Shown one piece after another: positions 1 through 8,959 of a stretch of DNA of 64,000 nucleotides. Below the pieces are notes generated by a model. It was given only the letters and a program-made list of their open reading frames with translations, searched no databases and was not told the origin of the DNA. The stretch's first letter is position 1. Each line of letters opens with the position of its first letter. Source of the DNA: Metabacillus halosaccharovorans (GTDB lineage: Bacteria; Bacillota; Bacilli; Bacillales; Bacillaceae); contig NZ_KV917371.1 of the NCBI RefSeq assembly GCF_002019635.1, forward strand, positions 2,911,154 to 2,975,153. The letters run 5' to 3'. The position numbers and the translations under genes were made by a program.

Positions 1-1
1 A

Positions 2-712
2 AAACCGAAAATTCCCGGCTCTGTCATGGAAATATCTAAGGAAAATACGTATCCAAACCCGACTCAAGACTTACCGTATTTACAACCAAGTGAGTTAACA
101 CAGCAACTGATCGACACAGCCGAGGTTCCGATTGAAAACCCTGATTTAATCCGTATTTTAAACGAATCCACAATCTCTGATGCACCATTGGCTTTTGGCT
201 ACCGGGCAACTATTTACTTGGGAGAATGGGCGTTGAATTATGAATCATCCGAAACGGCGACAAATTGGGAGTATCAAAAAATAAATACAAATTATCAGGA
301 TAATCGCGGTGGAAAATCACAAATTCAAATGAGTTATCGTCAAGAAGCACAAAAATCTGTTAAAGGCGGATTAACAGCAAAAGTTCCTGAAGCAGAACAT
401 GTCAAGAAAATGATGCTTCTTAAAGCAATGAAGAAAACAAACTTACCACTTGCTTTTGAGACCATTATTGGAGCTGGAACGAAGAAAGACCAAGTCTATA
501 ACGTTCCTCCAAAAAAACTGGGTTATCTCTATGCATATGCACCTGCTGTAAATGAAAAAGGAAAAGTTACGTATGGTGAAGTATATCTGGTCTTAAAGGG
601 AAATAAGAGAAGTATTGTGGTAAAAAATATCACTTCACAAGGAATCGGTGCGTGGATTCCTCTACAAGATCATGCTTCATTTGGATTTGTCACATCTGAC
701 CGTCCAAGATAA
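2..712 (+). CDS. yfkD: YfkD-family protein, 5' end cut by window edge
   Basis: The frame is open from the first bases of the window through the ATG at 26, reading K-P-K-I-P-G-S-V before that Met. The gene therefore starts upstream and the visible ATG is probably internal. About 236 residues are present, close to the C-terminal nine tenths of B. subtilis YfkD (about 264 aa with a signal peptide). Recognisable YfkD stretches are ISKENTYPNPTQDLPYLQPS, GYRATIYLG and KKDQVYNVPPKK. The protein is expected to be secreted or surface-exposed; its function is unknown. It converges on yfkC with a shared terminator. Identification is by remembered family sequence. Confidence 0.85.
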   Translation, partial: KPKIPGSVMEISKENTYPNPTQDLPYLQPSELTQQLIDTAEVPIENPDLIRILNESTISDAPLAFGYRATIYLGEWALNYESSETATNWEYQKINTNYQDNRGGKSQIQMSYRQEAQKSVKGGLTAKVPEAEHVKKMMLLKAMKKTNLPLAFETIIGAGTKKDQVYNVPPKKLGYLYAYAPAVNEKGKVTYGEVYLVLKGNKRSIVVKNITSQGIGAWIPLQDHASFGFVTSDRPR

Positions 713-720
713 AGAAAAAA

Positions 721-755
721 GAGCTTTCCAAGTAATTTAGTTGGAAAGCTCTTTT
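721..755. terminator. Bidirectional terminator between yfkD and yfkC
   Basis: Eleven-bp stem GAGCTTTCCAA / TTGGAAAGCTC, followed by TTTTT on the plus strand and preceded by an A-run that is a T-run on the minus strand. The stop codon of yfkC (737-739) lies in the loop. Confidence 0.9.
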
Positions 756-1585
756 TCAATTTGGTTTATAAGTACACGTGATTCTGCAAGATTAATATTA
801 GCGTCAAATAAAGCTTTAGCAATTATTCTCCGTGCTCCTTTTGCTGTACTCCAATAAAATTGATCATCAACTAAACCGATAATCGTGTATTCATAGCCGC
901 GAAATTGACCATTAAGGGATGTAATGCCGAACACTTGAAAGTGCTCGATTATTTCATTAAGGGAATCTCTTTTTAAACAAGATTCAAATTCCATATTGAT
1001 TTTTTCACATGCTTCCTCAAGGACTTGCCAAACCATGTCCGGGTCCTCTCGGTAGCTGATAACAACACGTTCAATGACTCGCATCCGGTCAATATTGTAG
1101 TTATGAATTTGTTTTATCTCACCATTACTGATTGTTAAAAGCTTTCCGCTCCATTCACGAATCTTTAATGACCTAAGACCGATTTCCTCAACAGTCCCAT
1201 GAAATGTATTATTTATTGTAATAAAATCACCTTGATGAAGCTGTTTTTCATAGATAATAAACATTCCTGCGAGTATATCTTTAATAAGGCTTTGAGCACC
1301 AAACCCGAGTATGATTCCAGCTACACCGGCTCCGGCTAAAATGGAGCCGAAATTTTCAACAAATTGAGAAAGAAGATACAAAATAAAACTGATTGTAGCG
1401 GTATATTTGGTTAATGACCGAATCAAGCTTTCGATTGTTTTTTCTTTTCGTTCTTCGATGAAGTTCGTTTTCTTAAAAAACTTACCGACAATAAAATTAA
1501 TCAATGTAACACTTATCACTAAAATGACAGCAACTAATATGATTTGAACAACTTTTAATCCCAACAGTTCCTTTATTGTTTCCAT
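737..1585 (-). CDS. yfkC: MscS-family small-conductance mechanosensitive channel
   Basis: The 282-aa protein matches the length and position of B. subtilis YfkC. A hydrophobic N-terminal segment (about residues 10-32) and two further membrane helices (about 60-100) precede an MscS-like beta domain. The Gly/Ala-rich pore helix AGAGVAGIILGFGAQSLIKD (about 83-102) is the MscS signature. It is expected in the cytoplasmic membrane as a heptamer that opens under hypo-osmotic shock. The ATG has an AAGGTGAC site three bases upstream. It follows yfkAB by only 9 nt, so the two are probably co-transcribed. Ion selectivity cannot be told from sequence. Confidence 0.88.
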   Translation of the reverse strand: METIKELLGLKVVQIILVAVILVISVTLINFIVGKFFKKTNFIEERKEKTIESLIRSLTKYTATISFILYLLSQFVENFGSILAGAGVAGIILGFGAQSLIKDILAGMFIIYEKQLHQGDFITINNTFHGTVEEIGLRSLKIREWSGKLLTISNGEIKQIHNYNIDRMRVIERVVISYREDPDMVWQVLEEACEKINMEFESCLKRDSLNEIIEHFQVFGITSLNGQFRGYEYTIIGLVDDQFYWSTAKGARRIIAKALFDANINLAESRVLINQIEKELSN

Positions 1586-1594
1586 TTTGTCACC

Positions 1595-2716
1595 TTATAT
1601 CTTGGATTTTCGTTTCGTAAAGTCAATGTCTTGATAATAACTATTCTTTACAAGTACATTCGGACCTAGACATTGAACAGCAGGACAATGACAGTTTAGT
1701 GATTTGGCTATATTAGAATCCATCCATTTAGAATAGGCGGATTGAAGAGTGTTATCCTTTATATTTCCAAGAGCAGGTGTATCACCGAAATCTGTCACGA
1801 TAATATCTCCGTTAAAAATATTCACATTTAAACGTGAGCGGCCATCAGGATCATTGCGTACAGTGACATTTTTACTTTCTCTTAAGCGTTGAATAAGTTC
1901 GATATCTTCCGGGTTTTCACTGCAAGCATAGAAGGGTAATGTACCAAATAGCATCCATGTGTTTTCATCTCTGGTATCAAGTAAATGATGAATGGATTTT
2001 CGCATTTCAGGAAGTGACAAGGTTTCCAATGAACTCGCAAAATCACTTGGATACATGGGATGTATTTCATGACGTTGACAATGCATCTCTTCCACTACCT
2101 GCTTATGGATTTTTTCAATATATGGAAGTGTGCGCTTGTTTAACATCGTTTCTGCCGATACAATTACTCCGGCTTTTACAAGAGCACGGCTATTTTCAAT
2201 CATTCGCTCAAATAGTTTTGCTCGTTGTTCATAGGTTGGTTTACGGTCCATCACAGCAAAGCCAACTTCAACAAATTCATCAACTGTGCCCCAGTTATGT
2301 GAGATATGTAAAACATCCAAGTAAGGAATAATCTTTTCATAGCGTTTCAAATCAAGCGTTAAATTTGAATTTATTTGTGTACGAACACCTCGTTCGTGGG
2401 CATACTTTAAAAGAGGAACAACATATTGGTCGACTGATTTCAAGGAAAGCATCGGCTCCCCGCCTGTAATACTGAGAGAACGCAGGGTTGGTACCTCATC
2501 TAATCTCTTTAATAAAAGCTCTATCGGAAGTGCTTGCGGATCTTTAGGCTGCAGTGTATAGCCAACAGCACAATGTTCACAACGCATATTACAGAGTGTT
2601 GTTGTGGTAAATTCTATGTTTGTTAACGTCATTTGCCCATACTGCTTTACATCTAAATAGGCTTCCCATGGATCATATGACGTTGTAATAGGGTTTGCGG
2701 ATTTTAGTGCATTCAT
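1595..2716 (-). CDS. yfkAB: Radical SAM protein YfkAB
   Basis: The 373-aa protein carries the radical SAM CxxxCxxC motif at C42, C46 and C49 (CNMRCEHC), which binds the [4Fe-4S] cluster that cleaves S-adenosylmethionine. The SAM-binding strand reads SITGGEPML (about 83-91). A Cys-rich C-terminus (NCHCPAVQC) could hold an auxiliary cluster, giving the family its radical SAM/CxCxxxxC name. The substrate is unknown. In early B. subtilis annotation this was split as yfkA and yfkB; here it is one uninterrupted frame. The ATG follows AAAGGAG. It is the first gene of the yfkAB-yfkC unit. Confidence 0.88.
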   Translation of the reverse strand: MNALKSANPITTSYDPWEAYLDVKQYGQMTLTNIEFTTTTLCNMRCEHCAVGYTLQPKDPQALPIELLLKRLDEVPTLRSLSITGGEPMLSLKSVDQYVVPLLKYAHERGVRTQINSNLTLDLKRYEKIIPYLDVLHISHNWGTVDEFVEVGFAVMDRKPTYEQRAKLFERMIENSRALVKAGVIVSAETMLNKRTLPYIEKIHKQVVEEMHCQRHEIHPMYPSDFASSLETLSLPEMRKSIHHLLDTRDENTWMLFGTLPFYACSENPEDIELIQRLRESKNVTVRNDPDGRSRLNVNIFNGDIIVTDFGDTPALGNIKDNTLQSAYSKWMDSNIAKSLNCHCPAVQCLGPNVLVKNSYYQDIDFTKRKSKI

Positions 2717-2827
2717 TTGTTTATGCTCCTTTTTAAAAGGTAGAAATAACAGCTATAAGAAAATAGCATACCTTTCATTTTAACATGAACATGTCTTTTA
2801 CACATCCTGTGAGTAAACAATAGATAC

Positions 2828-2856
2828 TTGTCAAACAATTTAAAATAGTCTACGAT
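2828..2856 (+). promoter_or_regulatory. Putative sigma-A promoter of yfjT
   Basis: TTGTCA (2828-2833), 17-nt spacer, TACGAT (2851-2856), ending 25 nt before the start codon. The -35 is good and the -10 matches at 4 of 6 positions. Confidence 0.4.
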
Positions 2857-2881
2857 ACACTTATCTGAAAGGGGCGAAATA

Positions 2882-3070
2882 ATGGGTAACGCAGTACATG
2901 ACAAGGATTCCCAACTATCTTATTTGAAAAATCGATTAAATATGTTTTTAGAAGTTCTGGATTCAATGGATCCTGAATCTACAGATGTTGATGATATAGA
3001 TCGATTAATTCAAATGCTTGATGATCTTGAGATGAAACAAAATCAATTTAAAAAAGATTGGGATAAGTAA
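2882..3070 (+). CDS. yfjT: SE1561/YfjT-type small protein
   Basis: A 62-aa, strongly charged, probably helical cytoplasmic protein. The ATG is preceded by AAAGGGG at good spacing. The heptad-like pattern (LKNRLNMFLEVLDSM, then DDIDRLIQMLDDLEM) suggests a short helical hairpin. It matches the SE1561 family of Firmicutes and sits where yfjT lies in B. subtilis, next to yfkAB. No function is known. It is monocistronic with its own terminator. Confidence 0.75.
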   Translation: MGNAVHDKDSQLSYLKNRLNMFLEVLDSMDPESTDVDDIDRLIQMLDDLEMKQNQFKKDWDK

Positions 3071-3097
3071 GCTGACACAAGGGGTGTCGGCTTTTTT
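3070..3097 (+). terminator. Terminator of yfjT
   Basis: Stem AGCTGACAC / GTGTCGGCT with loop AAGGG, followed by seven T. It begins at the last base of the yfjT stop codon. Confidence 0.9.
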
Positions 3098-3128
3098 GAT
3101 ACAGATTTTGAAAACGCTTTGATACGAC

Positions 3129-3157
3129 TTTTCAATAAATAATCTTACGAGTATAAT
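3129..3157 (+). promoter_or_regulatory. Putative promoter of the fumarase gene
   Basis: TTTTCA (3129-3134), 17-nt spacer, perfect TATAAT (3152-3157). It leaves a 5' leader of about 130 nt with no obvious fold. Confidence 0.4.
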
Positions 3158-3296
3158 AAAAATTGTGGGAAAAACCTGAAAGTTTATGAAATGACTAGAT
3201 TTATAGAATTGACTGAAGCACTTGTATGCAGCGGCTTTGAAGGGTGCTTACGTATGTCAAAATAATGGAATGTACGTATACATGGGGGGAATCGAG

Positions 3297-4835
3297 ATGG
3301 AAAACTTTTATGAGAGTATGTACCAATTAGTTGTAGAAACTTCGACCAATTTACCAAAAGACGTAAGAAGAGCAATTGCTCAAGCAAAGCTAAAGGAAAG
3401 TGCCGGGACACGTTCGGCAATGTCATTAGCAACAATTGCAAATAATATAAAAATGGCAGATGACAATATTTCGCCAATTTGCCAAGACACCGGTTTACCA
3501 ACATTTAAAATAAAAGTGCCTGTCGGTGCAAACCAACTTGAAATGACCAAAGACATTAAACGTGCCATTGAGCAGGCGACAAAGGATGGTAAGCTTCGTC
3601 CTAACTCAGTTGATTCAATTACAGGTTCTAACAGTGGTGATAACCTTGGTGAAGGGACGCCTGTTATTAAATTTGAACAATGGGAAAATGATTATATAGA
3701 TGCCCGCCTGATTTTAAAAGGTGGCGGCTGTGAAAATAAAAATATTCAATACAGTCTTCCATGTGAACTTGAAGGCTTAGGAAAAGCTGGACGTGATCTG
3801 GACGGAATTCGTAAATGTATTATGCATTCTGTCTACCAGGCACAAGGACAAGGCTGTAGCGCAGGGTTCATCGGAGTTGGCATTGGTGGAGACCGGACAA
3901 GCGGATATGAGCTTGCGAAGAATCAACTTTTCAGACGTGTTGACGATGTCAATGAACGTGAAGAACTGCGTCAGTTAGAAGAGTACGTAATGGAACATGC
4001 CAATGAACTTGGTATTGGTACAATGGGATTTGGAGGAGAAACGACGTTACTCGGATGCAAAGTTGGCGTCATAAACCGTATACCGGCAAGCTTCTTTGTA
4101 TCTGTTGCATATAATTGCTGGGCATACCGCCGTTTAGGTGTCCTTATCAATCCTGAAAGTGGTTCGATCAATGGGTGGCTATACCAAGATGGTGAGGATA
4201 TTGACTTTTCACAAGGTGAAGTAGCTGCAACTGAAGAACAAGCGGCAGATATAAGAGAAGTTGTTCTTGAAGCACCGATTACAGAAGAGAAAATAAGAGA
4301 GCTAAAGGTTGGAGACGTTGTTCGTATTAACGGAATGATGTACACAGGACGTGATGCGATCCATAAGTACCTCTCTGAAAATGACTCACCAGTTGATTTA
4401 AATGGACAAATTATTTATCACTGTGGACCGGTTATGTTAAAAGATGAAGATGGTAATTATCATGTAAAAGCGGCGGGTCCGACAACAAGTATCCGTGAAG
4501 AGCCATATCAAGGCGATATCATGAAGCGATTTGGCATTCGCGCAGTCATCGGAAAAGGTGGAATGGGACCTAAAACGTTGAAAGCATTAGAAGAGCATGG
4601 CGGAGTATACCTAAATGCAATCGGTGGAGCTGCTCAATATTATGCAGATTGTATTAAATCAGTTGAAGGTGTAGATTTAATGCAATTTGGTATTCCTGAA
4701 GCTATGTGGCATTTAAAAGTTGAAGGATTTACAGCAGTTGTCACAATGGATTCTCTCGGAAATAGTCTTCATGCTGATGTGGATAAAAGCTCACTTGAAA
4801 AATTGGGGAATTTTAAAGAGCCGGTATTTAAATAA
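3297..4835 (+). CDS. Class I (iron-sulfur) fumarate hydratase
   Basis: The 512-aa protein carries both halves of class I fumarases: an N-terminal Fe-S domain (to about residue 290) and a C-terminal swivelling domain with GPTTSIR and KGGMGPKT. It converts fumarate and malate in the TCA cycle; C62 (SPICQDTG), C187 (GQGCSAG) and C274 are the likely cluster ligands by spacing. The start chosen is ATG 3297, six bases after GGGGGGA; the open frame reaches back to 3222, but that extension is not family-like and an ATG at 3282 overlaps the binding site. B. subtilis uses the class II enzyme CitG and has no gene here, so this is an insertion in the yfk-yfj order. A related class I hydro-lyase substrate cannot be excluded. 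Confidence 0.85.
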   Translation: MENFYESMYQLVVETSTNLPKDVRRAIAQAKLKESAGTRSAMSLATIANNIKMADDNISPICQDTGLPTFKIKVPVGANQLEMTKDIKRAIEQATKDGKLRPNSVDSITGSNSGDNLGEGTPVIKFEQWENDYIDARLILKGGGCENKNIQYSLPCELEGLGKAGRDLDGIRKCIMHSVYQAQGQGCSAGFIGVGIGGDRTSGYELAKNQLFRRVDDVNEREELRQLEEYVMEHANELGIGTMGFGGETTLLGCKVGVINRIPASFFVSVAYNCWAYRRLGVLINPESGSINGWLYQDGEDIDFSQGEVAATEEQAADIREVVLEAPITEEKIRELKVGDVVRINGMMYTGRDAIHKYLSENDSPVDLNGQIIYHCGPVMLKDEDGNYHVKAAGPTTSIREEPYQGDIMKRFGIRAVIGKGGMGPKTLKALEEHGGVYLNAIGGAAQYYADCIKSVEGVDLMQFGIPEAMWHLKVEGFTAVVTMDSLGNSLHADVDKSSLEKLGNFKEPVFK

Positions 4836-4853
4836 ACGATTAATTAGGAGGAA

Positions 4854-4880
4854 GATCCGCAAAATTGCGGGTCTTTTTTT
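4854..4880 (+). terminator. Terminator of the fumarase gene
   Basis: Stem GATCCGC / GCGGGTC with loop AAAATT, followed by seven T. Confidence 0.88.
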
Positions 4881-5010
4881 GGTATCGACTGGGAATCTTC
4901 GAGTTTTGAGGATATATCAGCGATTCTGGGATTTTATCAGCGATTTTGAGAATATATCAGCGATTTTAAAAAATTATCTTCGATTCTGAGATTTTATTTT
5001 CGATTAGACT
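4880..5010 (+). repeat. Degenerate 20-nt tandem array, copy A
   Basis: About six diverged units with CGATT at 4921, 4941, 4961, 4981 and 5001, exactly 20 nt apart (a CGAG variant sits at 4900). The unit is close to CGATTYTGAGATTTTATCAG. It starts immediately after the fumarase terminator and holds no likely gene. The same unit recurs on the other strand at 40268-40390. Confidence 0.85.
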
Positions 5011-5127
5011 TTTTTCGACAAAGTGCGCCCGCCTTGCACAAACAAGCTATTCCCATTTTTTCTCAGTATTGAATTCCTCTCTTAAACAACACTATAACTA
5101 ATTATGTGAAATGAGGAGAGAACTGTC

Positions 5128-5928
5128 ATGAAAAAATGGTCTATGCTTTTGACTCTTTTTTGTCTTCTTTTTTTAACGATAAATACAGCACAAGCAGTAT
5201 CAAATAAGCCAATTCACTGGGGATTTAAAAAGAGCCAAAATCACGAGCCGGCTTCAGCAGGGAAGGAATTAGATGAGCTTTTAGCTAAGTATGGCTCTTT
5301 TTATATGGGGGATACCTCAAAGAAAGAAATCTATTTAACGTTTGATAATGGATATGAAAATGGATACACAGAAAAAGTATTGGATGTGTTAAAAGAACGG
5401 AAGGTACCGGCAACCTTTTTTATTACAGGACATTACCTGGATACGGAAGCTGACTTAGTCAAGCGAATGGTCGATGAAGGGCATATCGTGGGAAATCACT
5501 CATGGTACCATCCGGATTTAACGACCCAAAGTGATGAGGAGTTAAAAAAAGAGCTAGAATCTGTCCGACTTAAGGTAGAGGAATTAACAGATCAAAAAGG
5601 TATGAGCTACCTGAGACCGCCACGTGGTATTTTTAGTGAGAGAGTACTTAATGATGCAAAAGAACTTGGTTACACATCCGTTTTTTGGTCGTTAGCTTTT
5701 GTTGATTGGAAAGTAAATGATCAAAAAGGCTGGAGATATTCCTATGACAACATTATGAAGCAAATTCATCCGGGTTGCATTTTACTGCTTCATACCGTAT
5801 CAAAGGATAATGCCGAGGCTTTAGACAATGCCATTGTGGAATTAAGAAAGCAAGGCTACACCTTTAAAAGCTTAGATGATTTAATGCTCAGTAGAATGAT
5901 TGACCATCCTTATCTCATTTCCCTTTGA
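5128..5928 (+). CDS. pdaA: Delta-lactam-forming peptidoglycan de-N-acetylase
   Basis: The 266-aa protein has a Sec signal peptide (residues 1-23, cut after AQA) and a NodB polysaccharide deacetylase domain. TFDNGYENG carries the catalytic Asp at 73, and HSWYH supplies the metal-binding His 124 and 128. RPPRG and LLLHT are further NodB motifs. PdaA removes the acetyl group from muramic acid during spore cortex synthesis, allowing muramic delta-lactam to form, which germination enzymes need. As in PdaA, the first motif reads FDNG rather than the usual FDDG. The site AATGAGGAGAGAACTGTC precedes the ATG. No convincing sigma-G promoter was found. Confidence 0.9.
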   Translation: MKKWSMLLTLFCLLFLTINTAQAVSNKPIHWGFKKSQNHEPASAGKELDELLAKYGSFYMGDTSKKEIYLTFDNGYENGYTEKVLDVLKERKVPATFFITGHYLDTEADLVKRMVDEGHIVGNHSWYHPDLTTQSDEELKKELESVRLKVEELTDQKGMSYLRPPRGIFSERVLNDAKELGYTSVFWSLAFVDWKVNDQKGWRYSYDNIMKQIHPGCILLLHTVSKDNAEALDNAIVELRKQGYTFKSLDDLMLSRMIDHPYLISL

Positions 5929-5950
5929 GTTTTCATTCAAAGGGTTTTTT
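5921..5950 (+). terminator. Terminator of pdaA overlapping its stop codon
   Basis: CCCTTTGA / TCAAAGGG with six T. The TGA stop (5926-5928) lies in the 5' arm. Confidence 0.88.
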
Positions 5951-6016
5951 CATCTTTATTAAGAAAAGAGTATGGAATGTTATAATAATAGGAAAAGGTG
6001 AAAAGGAAGAAAGAAT

Positions 6017-6883
6017 ATGTGGATGGAAACGGTCAGATGTAAAGGTCCATACAATTTTGATGCAGCATTGGATAGGTTATCAATGGATCCAATCATATCA
6101 CTAAATAAAATTGAAAAGTCGATAAAAGTTCCATTCGTTATCAATGACATGCCAAATGTCATTAAGGTCAAAGCAATTGGAACGACACAAGAACCTGCTT
6201 TTGAAATAAGTGGAAATAAAGAGGATATAAAAGAGGCTGCACTGAAAAGAATGGGGAGAATCTTTCGATGGGACTTCCCGCTACAAGATGTTGACATGCA
6301 TTTTCAGAAGACAAATATTGCTAAGATCTTTGAACAACACAAAGGAACGCCAATTGTGTTAGAATTTGATCTTTATAACTGTTTGGTCAAGTGCATCATT
6401 CATCAACAACTAAACTTAGCTTTTGCCCATACGCTAACAACAAGATTCGTTAAAAAATTTGGCTATGAGGTAGAGGGTGTTTGGTTTTATCCTAAGCCTG
6501 AAGTCGTTGCCGGACTCCAATACGAAGAGCTAAGAGACCTTCAATTTAGCGGGAGAAAAGCAGAATATCTTATTGATACATCCAGGCTTATTGCTGAAGG
6601 AAAACTGAATTTAGCTGAATTAGCCAATCAAACAGACGAAGAAATTTTAAAAAATCTGATTAAAATTCGGGGCATTGGTCCTTGGACAGTTCAAAGCCTT
6701 TTACTCTCTGGCCTCGGACGACCAAACCTCTTTCCAAAAGCAGATATAGGGATACAACGAGCAATTCAACATCATTTTAATCTTGAAAAAAAACCATCAC
6801 ATGTTGAGATGGATCAATATAGTGAACAATGGTCACCTTATTTAAGCTATGCAACATTGTACTTATGGAGAAGCATTGAGTAG
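6017..6883 (+). CDS. yfjP: AlkA-type DNA-3-methyladenine glycosylase
   Basis: The 288-aa protein is a helix-hairpin-helix GPD-superfamily base-excision glycosylase. The HhH loop reads [15 protein letters not shown] (about residues 214-228), with the catalytic Asp in PKADIGIQ (about 245). The segment [13 protein letters not shown] and the C-terminus YLWRSIE match B. subtilis YfjP closely. It excises alkylated purines such as 3-methyladenine. Start ATG 6017 follows AAGGAAGAAAG. The next gene begins 13 nt after its stop, so the two form an operon. Confidence 0.88.
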   Translation: MWMETVRCKGPYNFDAALDRLSMDPIISLNKIEKSIKVPFVINDMPNVIKVKAIGTTQEPAFEISGNKEDIKEAALKRMGRIFRWDFPLQDVDMHFQKTNIAKIFEQHKGTPIVLEFDLYNCLVKCIIHQQLNLAFAHTLTTRFVKKFGYEVEGVWFYPKPEVVAGLQYEELRDLQFSGRKAEYLIDTSRLIAEGKLNLAELANQTDEEILKNLIKIRGIGPWTVQSLLLSGLGRPNLFPKADIGIQRAIQHHFNLEKKPSHVEMDQYSEQWSPYLSYATLYLWRSIE

Positions 6884-6896
6884 AAACGGAGAGTAT

Positions 6897-8309
6897 ATGA
6901 TGAAAGAAAAGAAGCCGCAGGCAAGTAATATTAAGATTTCGAAAGGACAAACTTTTCCTCTTACGATCAAACGGCTGGGGATTAACGGTGAGGGTGTAGG
7001 TTATTTTAAAAGGCAAGTCGTGTTTGTCCCTGGTGCCTTACCTGGAGAGGAAGTCTTAGTTGAAGCAACGAAGATCTCACCGAAGTTTGCGGAAGGAAAG
7101 GTAAAAACAATTCGAAAGTCTTCACCTTTCCGTGTGAAGCCGCCTTGTCCGATTTATGAGGAATGTGGAGGCTGTCAGCTTCAGCATTTAGCTTATGATC
7201 AACAGTTAAAGGAAAAACGGGATATTGTCATTCAATCATTGGAACGTCATACGAAATTAAAGGTAAATCAGCTTGATATACGCCCGACGATTGGAATGGA
7301 AGAACCATGGAATTACCGAAATAAGAGTCAATTCCAAGTGGGTCAGCAAAAAGGAAAAGTCATTGCTGGCTTATATGGACTTGATTCACACCGTCTAGTT
7401 CCGATCCAAAACTGTATGGTACAGCATCCTTTAACAAATAAGGTTTCTGAGGGAGTTAAACAAATTCTCGAAGATTTCCAAGTTCCCATTTATGATGAAC
7501 GAAAAAGAAAAGGGATAGTTAGGACAATCGTGACGCGTGCCGGTTTCCAAACTGGTGAGGTCCAGGTTGTGTTAATTACAACGCAAAAAGAGGTCCCGCG
7601 TAAAAAGTTAATAATGGCAGAAATACAAAAGCGATTTCCTGAGGTCAAATCGCTTGTGCAAAATATCAATGGAAACAAAACTTCTTTAATTTTTGGGGAG
7701 AAAACACTTCATCTAAGCGGAGAAGAAGTGATTCAGGAAACACTCGGTGACTTAAGCTTTGAGCTTTCTGCAAGAGCATTTTTTCAATTAAACCCAATTC
7801 AGACGGTCAAGCTTTATGATGAAGTCAAAAAAGCTGCCAGCCTAACAGGTCGCGAGAAAATAGCGGATGCCTATTGTGGAGTGGGGACTATTGGGCTTTG
7901 GCTTGCTGGTGATGCTAGTGAAGTTCGTGGAATGGATACAATTGAAGCGGCTATTATTGACGCACAGGAGAATGCGCAAAAACATGGCTTTACCAATACT
8001 ACTTATGTTACAGGAACAGCTGAGCATTGGCTGCCTAAATGGGTGGAAGAAGGATGGAGACCTGACGTTGTGGTTGTTGATCCGCCAAGAACAGGTTGTG
8101 ACCGTAAGTTATTGGATGCGATTAAAAAGGTAAAACCGGAGAAATTTGTTTATGTATCATGTAATCCTAGTACATTGGCGAAGGATATTGATTATTTGAG
8201 TAAGGATTATAAGGTTGAGTATATTCAGCCTGTTGATATGTTTCCGCATACGGCACATGTCGAGGTAGTTTCGCAGATGATTTTAATAAATGAAGCAGGC
8301 TCCCGATAA
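6897..8309 (+). CDS. yfjO: TrmA/RumA-family rRNA uracil-5 methyltransferase
   Basis: The 470-aa protein has an N-terminal TRAM domain (about 18-75), a Cys cluster [11 protein letters not shown] (about 81-92) that binds a [4Fe-4S], and a C-terminal SAM-dependent methyltransferase domain with YCGVGTIGL (about 341), DPPRTGC (about 415) and the nucleophile in YVSCNPS (about 437). It methylates uracil C5 in 23S rRNA or a similar substrate. B. subtilis has two paralogues, YefA (RlmCD) and YfjO; position here favours YfjO, whose substrate is less certain. ATG 6897 follows CGGAGAG; a second ATG comes right after. The frame is open upstream to 6849, overlapping yfjP. Confidence 0.88.
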   Translation: MMKEKKPQASNIKISKGQTFPLTIKRLGINGEGVGYFKRQVVFVPGALPGEEVLVEATKISPKFAEGKVKTIRKSSPFRVKPPCPIYEECGGCQLQHLAYDQQLKEKRDIVIQSLERHTKLKVNQLDIRPTIGMEEPWNYRNKSQFQVGQQKGKVIAGLYGLDSHRLVPIQNCMVQHPLTNKVSEGVKQILEDFQVPIYDERKRKGIVRTIVTRAGFQTGEVQVVLITTQKEVPRKKLIMAEIQKRFPEVKSLVQNINGNKTSLIFGEKTLHLSGEEVIQETLGDLSFELSARAFFQLNPIQTVKLYDEVKKAASLTGREKIADAYCGVGTIGLWLAGDASEVRGMDTIEAAIIDAQENAQKHGFTNTTYVTGTAEHWLPKWVEEGWRPDVVVVDPPRTGCDRKLLDAIKKVKPEKFVYVSCNPSTLAKDIDYLSKDYKVEYIQPVDMFPHTAHVEVVSQMILINEAGSR

Positions 8310-8325
8310 GGGGAAATCCTGCTTC
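8292..8325 (+). terminator. Hairpin over the yfjO stop codon
   Basis: GAAGCAGG / CCTGCTTC stem, with the stop codon in the loop and only TATTC after it, so termination may be weak. Confidence 0.5.
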
Positions 8326-8620
8326 TATTCAAATGTTGGGGCGGCAAATCGTAGTGAATAACCGGTGTGCCGTCTTCTTTTACATCGACCCGATTGACTT
8401 CAAGATACTCCCTAGAGTTCCTATTGCAAAAAATCATCCGGACCACTTGCAAACAAAGTGCCATTAATTTATCTGAAATCAAAAATACCTGTATTAGAAA
8501 TTACTCCATAATACAGGCTCTTCGACGTTAACTTGTGAATCTTTTCAACTTCTGCAAGTAGGAGTATACCCAGATTGACTTTTGACTCTCCCTTAACTGT
8601 CCAAAAAAAATAAAAACTTG
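8326..8620. other. Intergenic tract, possible minus-strand recombinase remnant
   Basis: No intact gene. On the minus strand an open frame (about 8460 down to 8330) reads SREYLEVNRVDVKEDGTP and VIHYDLPP, which resembles the extreme C-terminus of serine recombinases. It then runs antisense into yfjO without a stop. Base composition looks richer in G+C than the neighbouring housekeeping genes. The fragment is too short to assign. Confidence 0.25.
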
Positions 8621-8785
8621 CTAAATGATAGGGTAATTAAAACTATAACGAGGGTTTGTATAGAATGGCGGTCTCCATCCAATTTCAGGCATTGGCCAGG
8701 AATGATTGATATAATCCATCTTTACTTTCTCGTCGGAATAGTTTACCAGCAATAATTTTACTTCCGGATTAAATTCGAATCTCAA
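8621..8785 (-). CDS. Small protein of 54 aa, unknown function
   Basis: This ORF is short but has a strong AAGGAGG site eight bases before a TTG start (8785-8783) and ends in TAG. The product begins MRFEFNPEVKLLLVNYSDEK and ends in a Pro/aromatic-rich stretch (WPMPEIGWRPPFYTNPRY). It has no membrane segment or signal peptide. No family is recognised. It is divergent from the SDR gene at 8960, so both may share control during sporulation, though that is an inference from position only. Confidence 0.6.
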   Translation of the reverse strand: MRFEFNPEVKLLLVNYSDEKVKMDYINHSWPMPEIGWRPPFYTNPRYSFNYPII

Positions 8786-8901
8786 AATAGCAGCCTCCTT
8801 GATATTTTCTCTTACGTTTTACCTTATTCAAAGCCCATCAATGTAGAGCAAGTCTTTATTTCCTAGGTGTCCTTATAATAACTCGTTGAATGGAAACAGG
8901 C

Positions 8902-8929
8902 ACTTCACTTTTCTGCTCATCATACAGTA
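8902..8929 (+). promoter_or_regulatory. Putative sigma-K promoter of the SDR gene
   Basis: CATACAGTA (8921-8929) fits the sigma-K -10 consensus CATAnnnTA, with AC (8902-8903) exactly 17 nt upstream. No sigma-E -35 was seen. It lies 31 nt before the ATG. Confidence 0.5.
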
Positions 8930-8959
8930 AACAGAACGTTTACTATCAGGAGGTTTGCC

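Noticed and set aside
2713..2904. Minus-strand 63-aa frame upstream of yfkAB
   Set aside because: No binding site; it covers the yfkAB leader and the yfjT promoter and start.
4880..5010. 20-nt repeat array as a CRISPR array
   Set aside because: Units are contiguous, degenerate and without unique spacers; no cas genes are present in the window.
5060..5100. Sigma-G promoter for pdaA
   Set aside because: TGAATT is present but no CATWHTA-like -10 at the right spacing.
8225..8482. Intact minus-strand 85-aa gene
   Set aside because: Half of it is antisense to yfjO and it lacks a ribosome binding site; at most the distal part is a recombinase relic.
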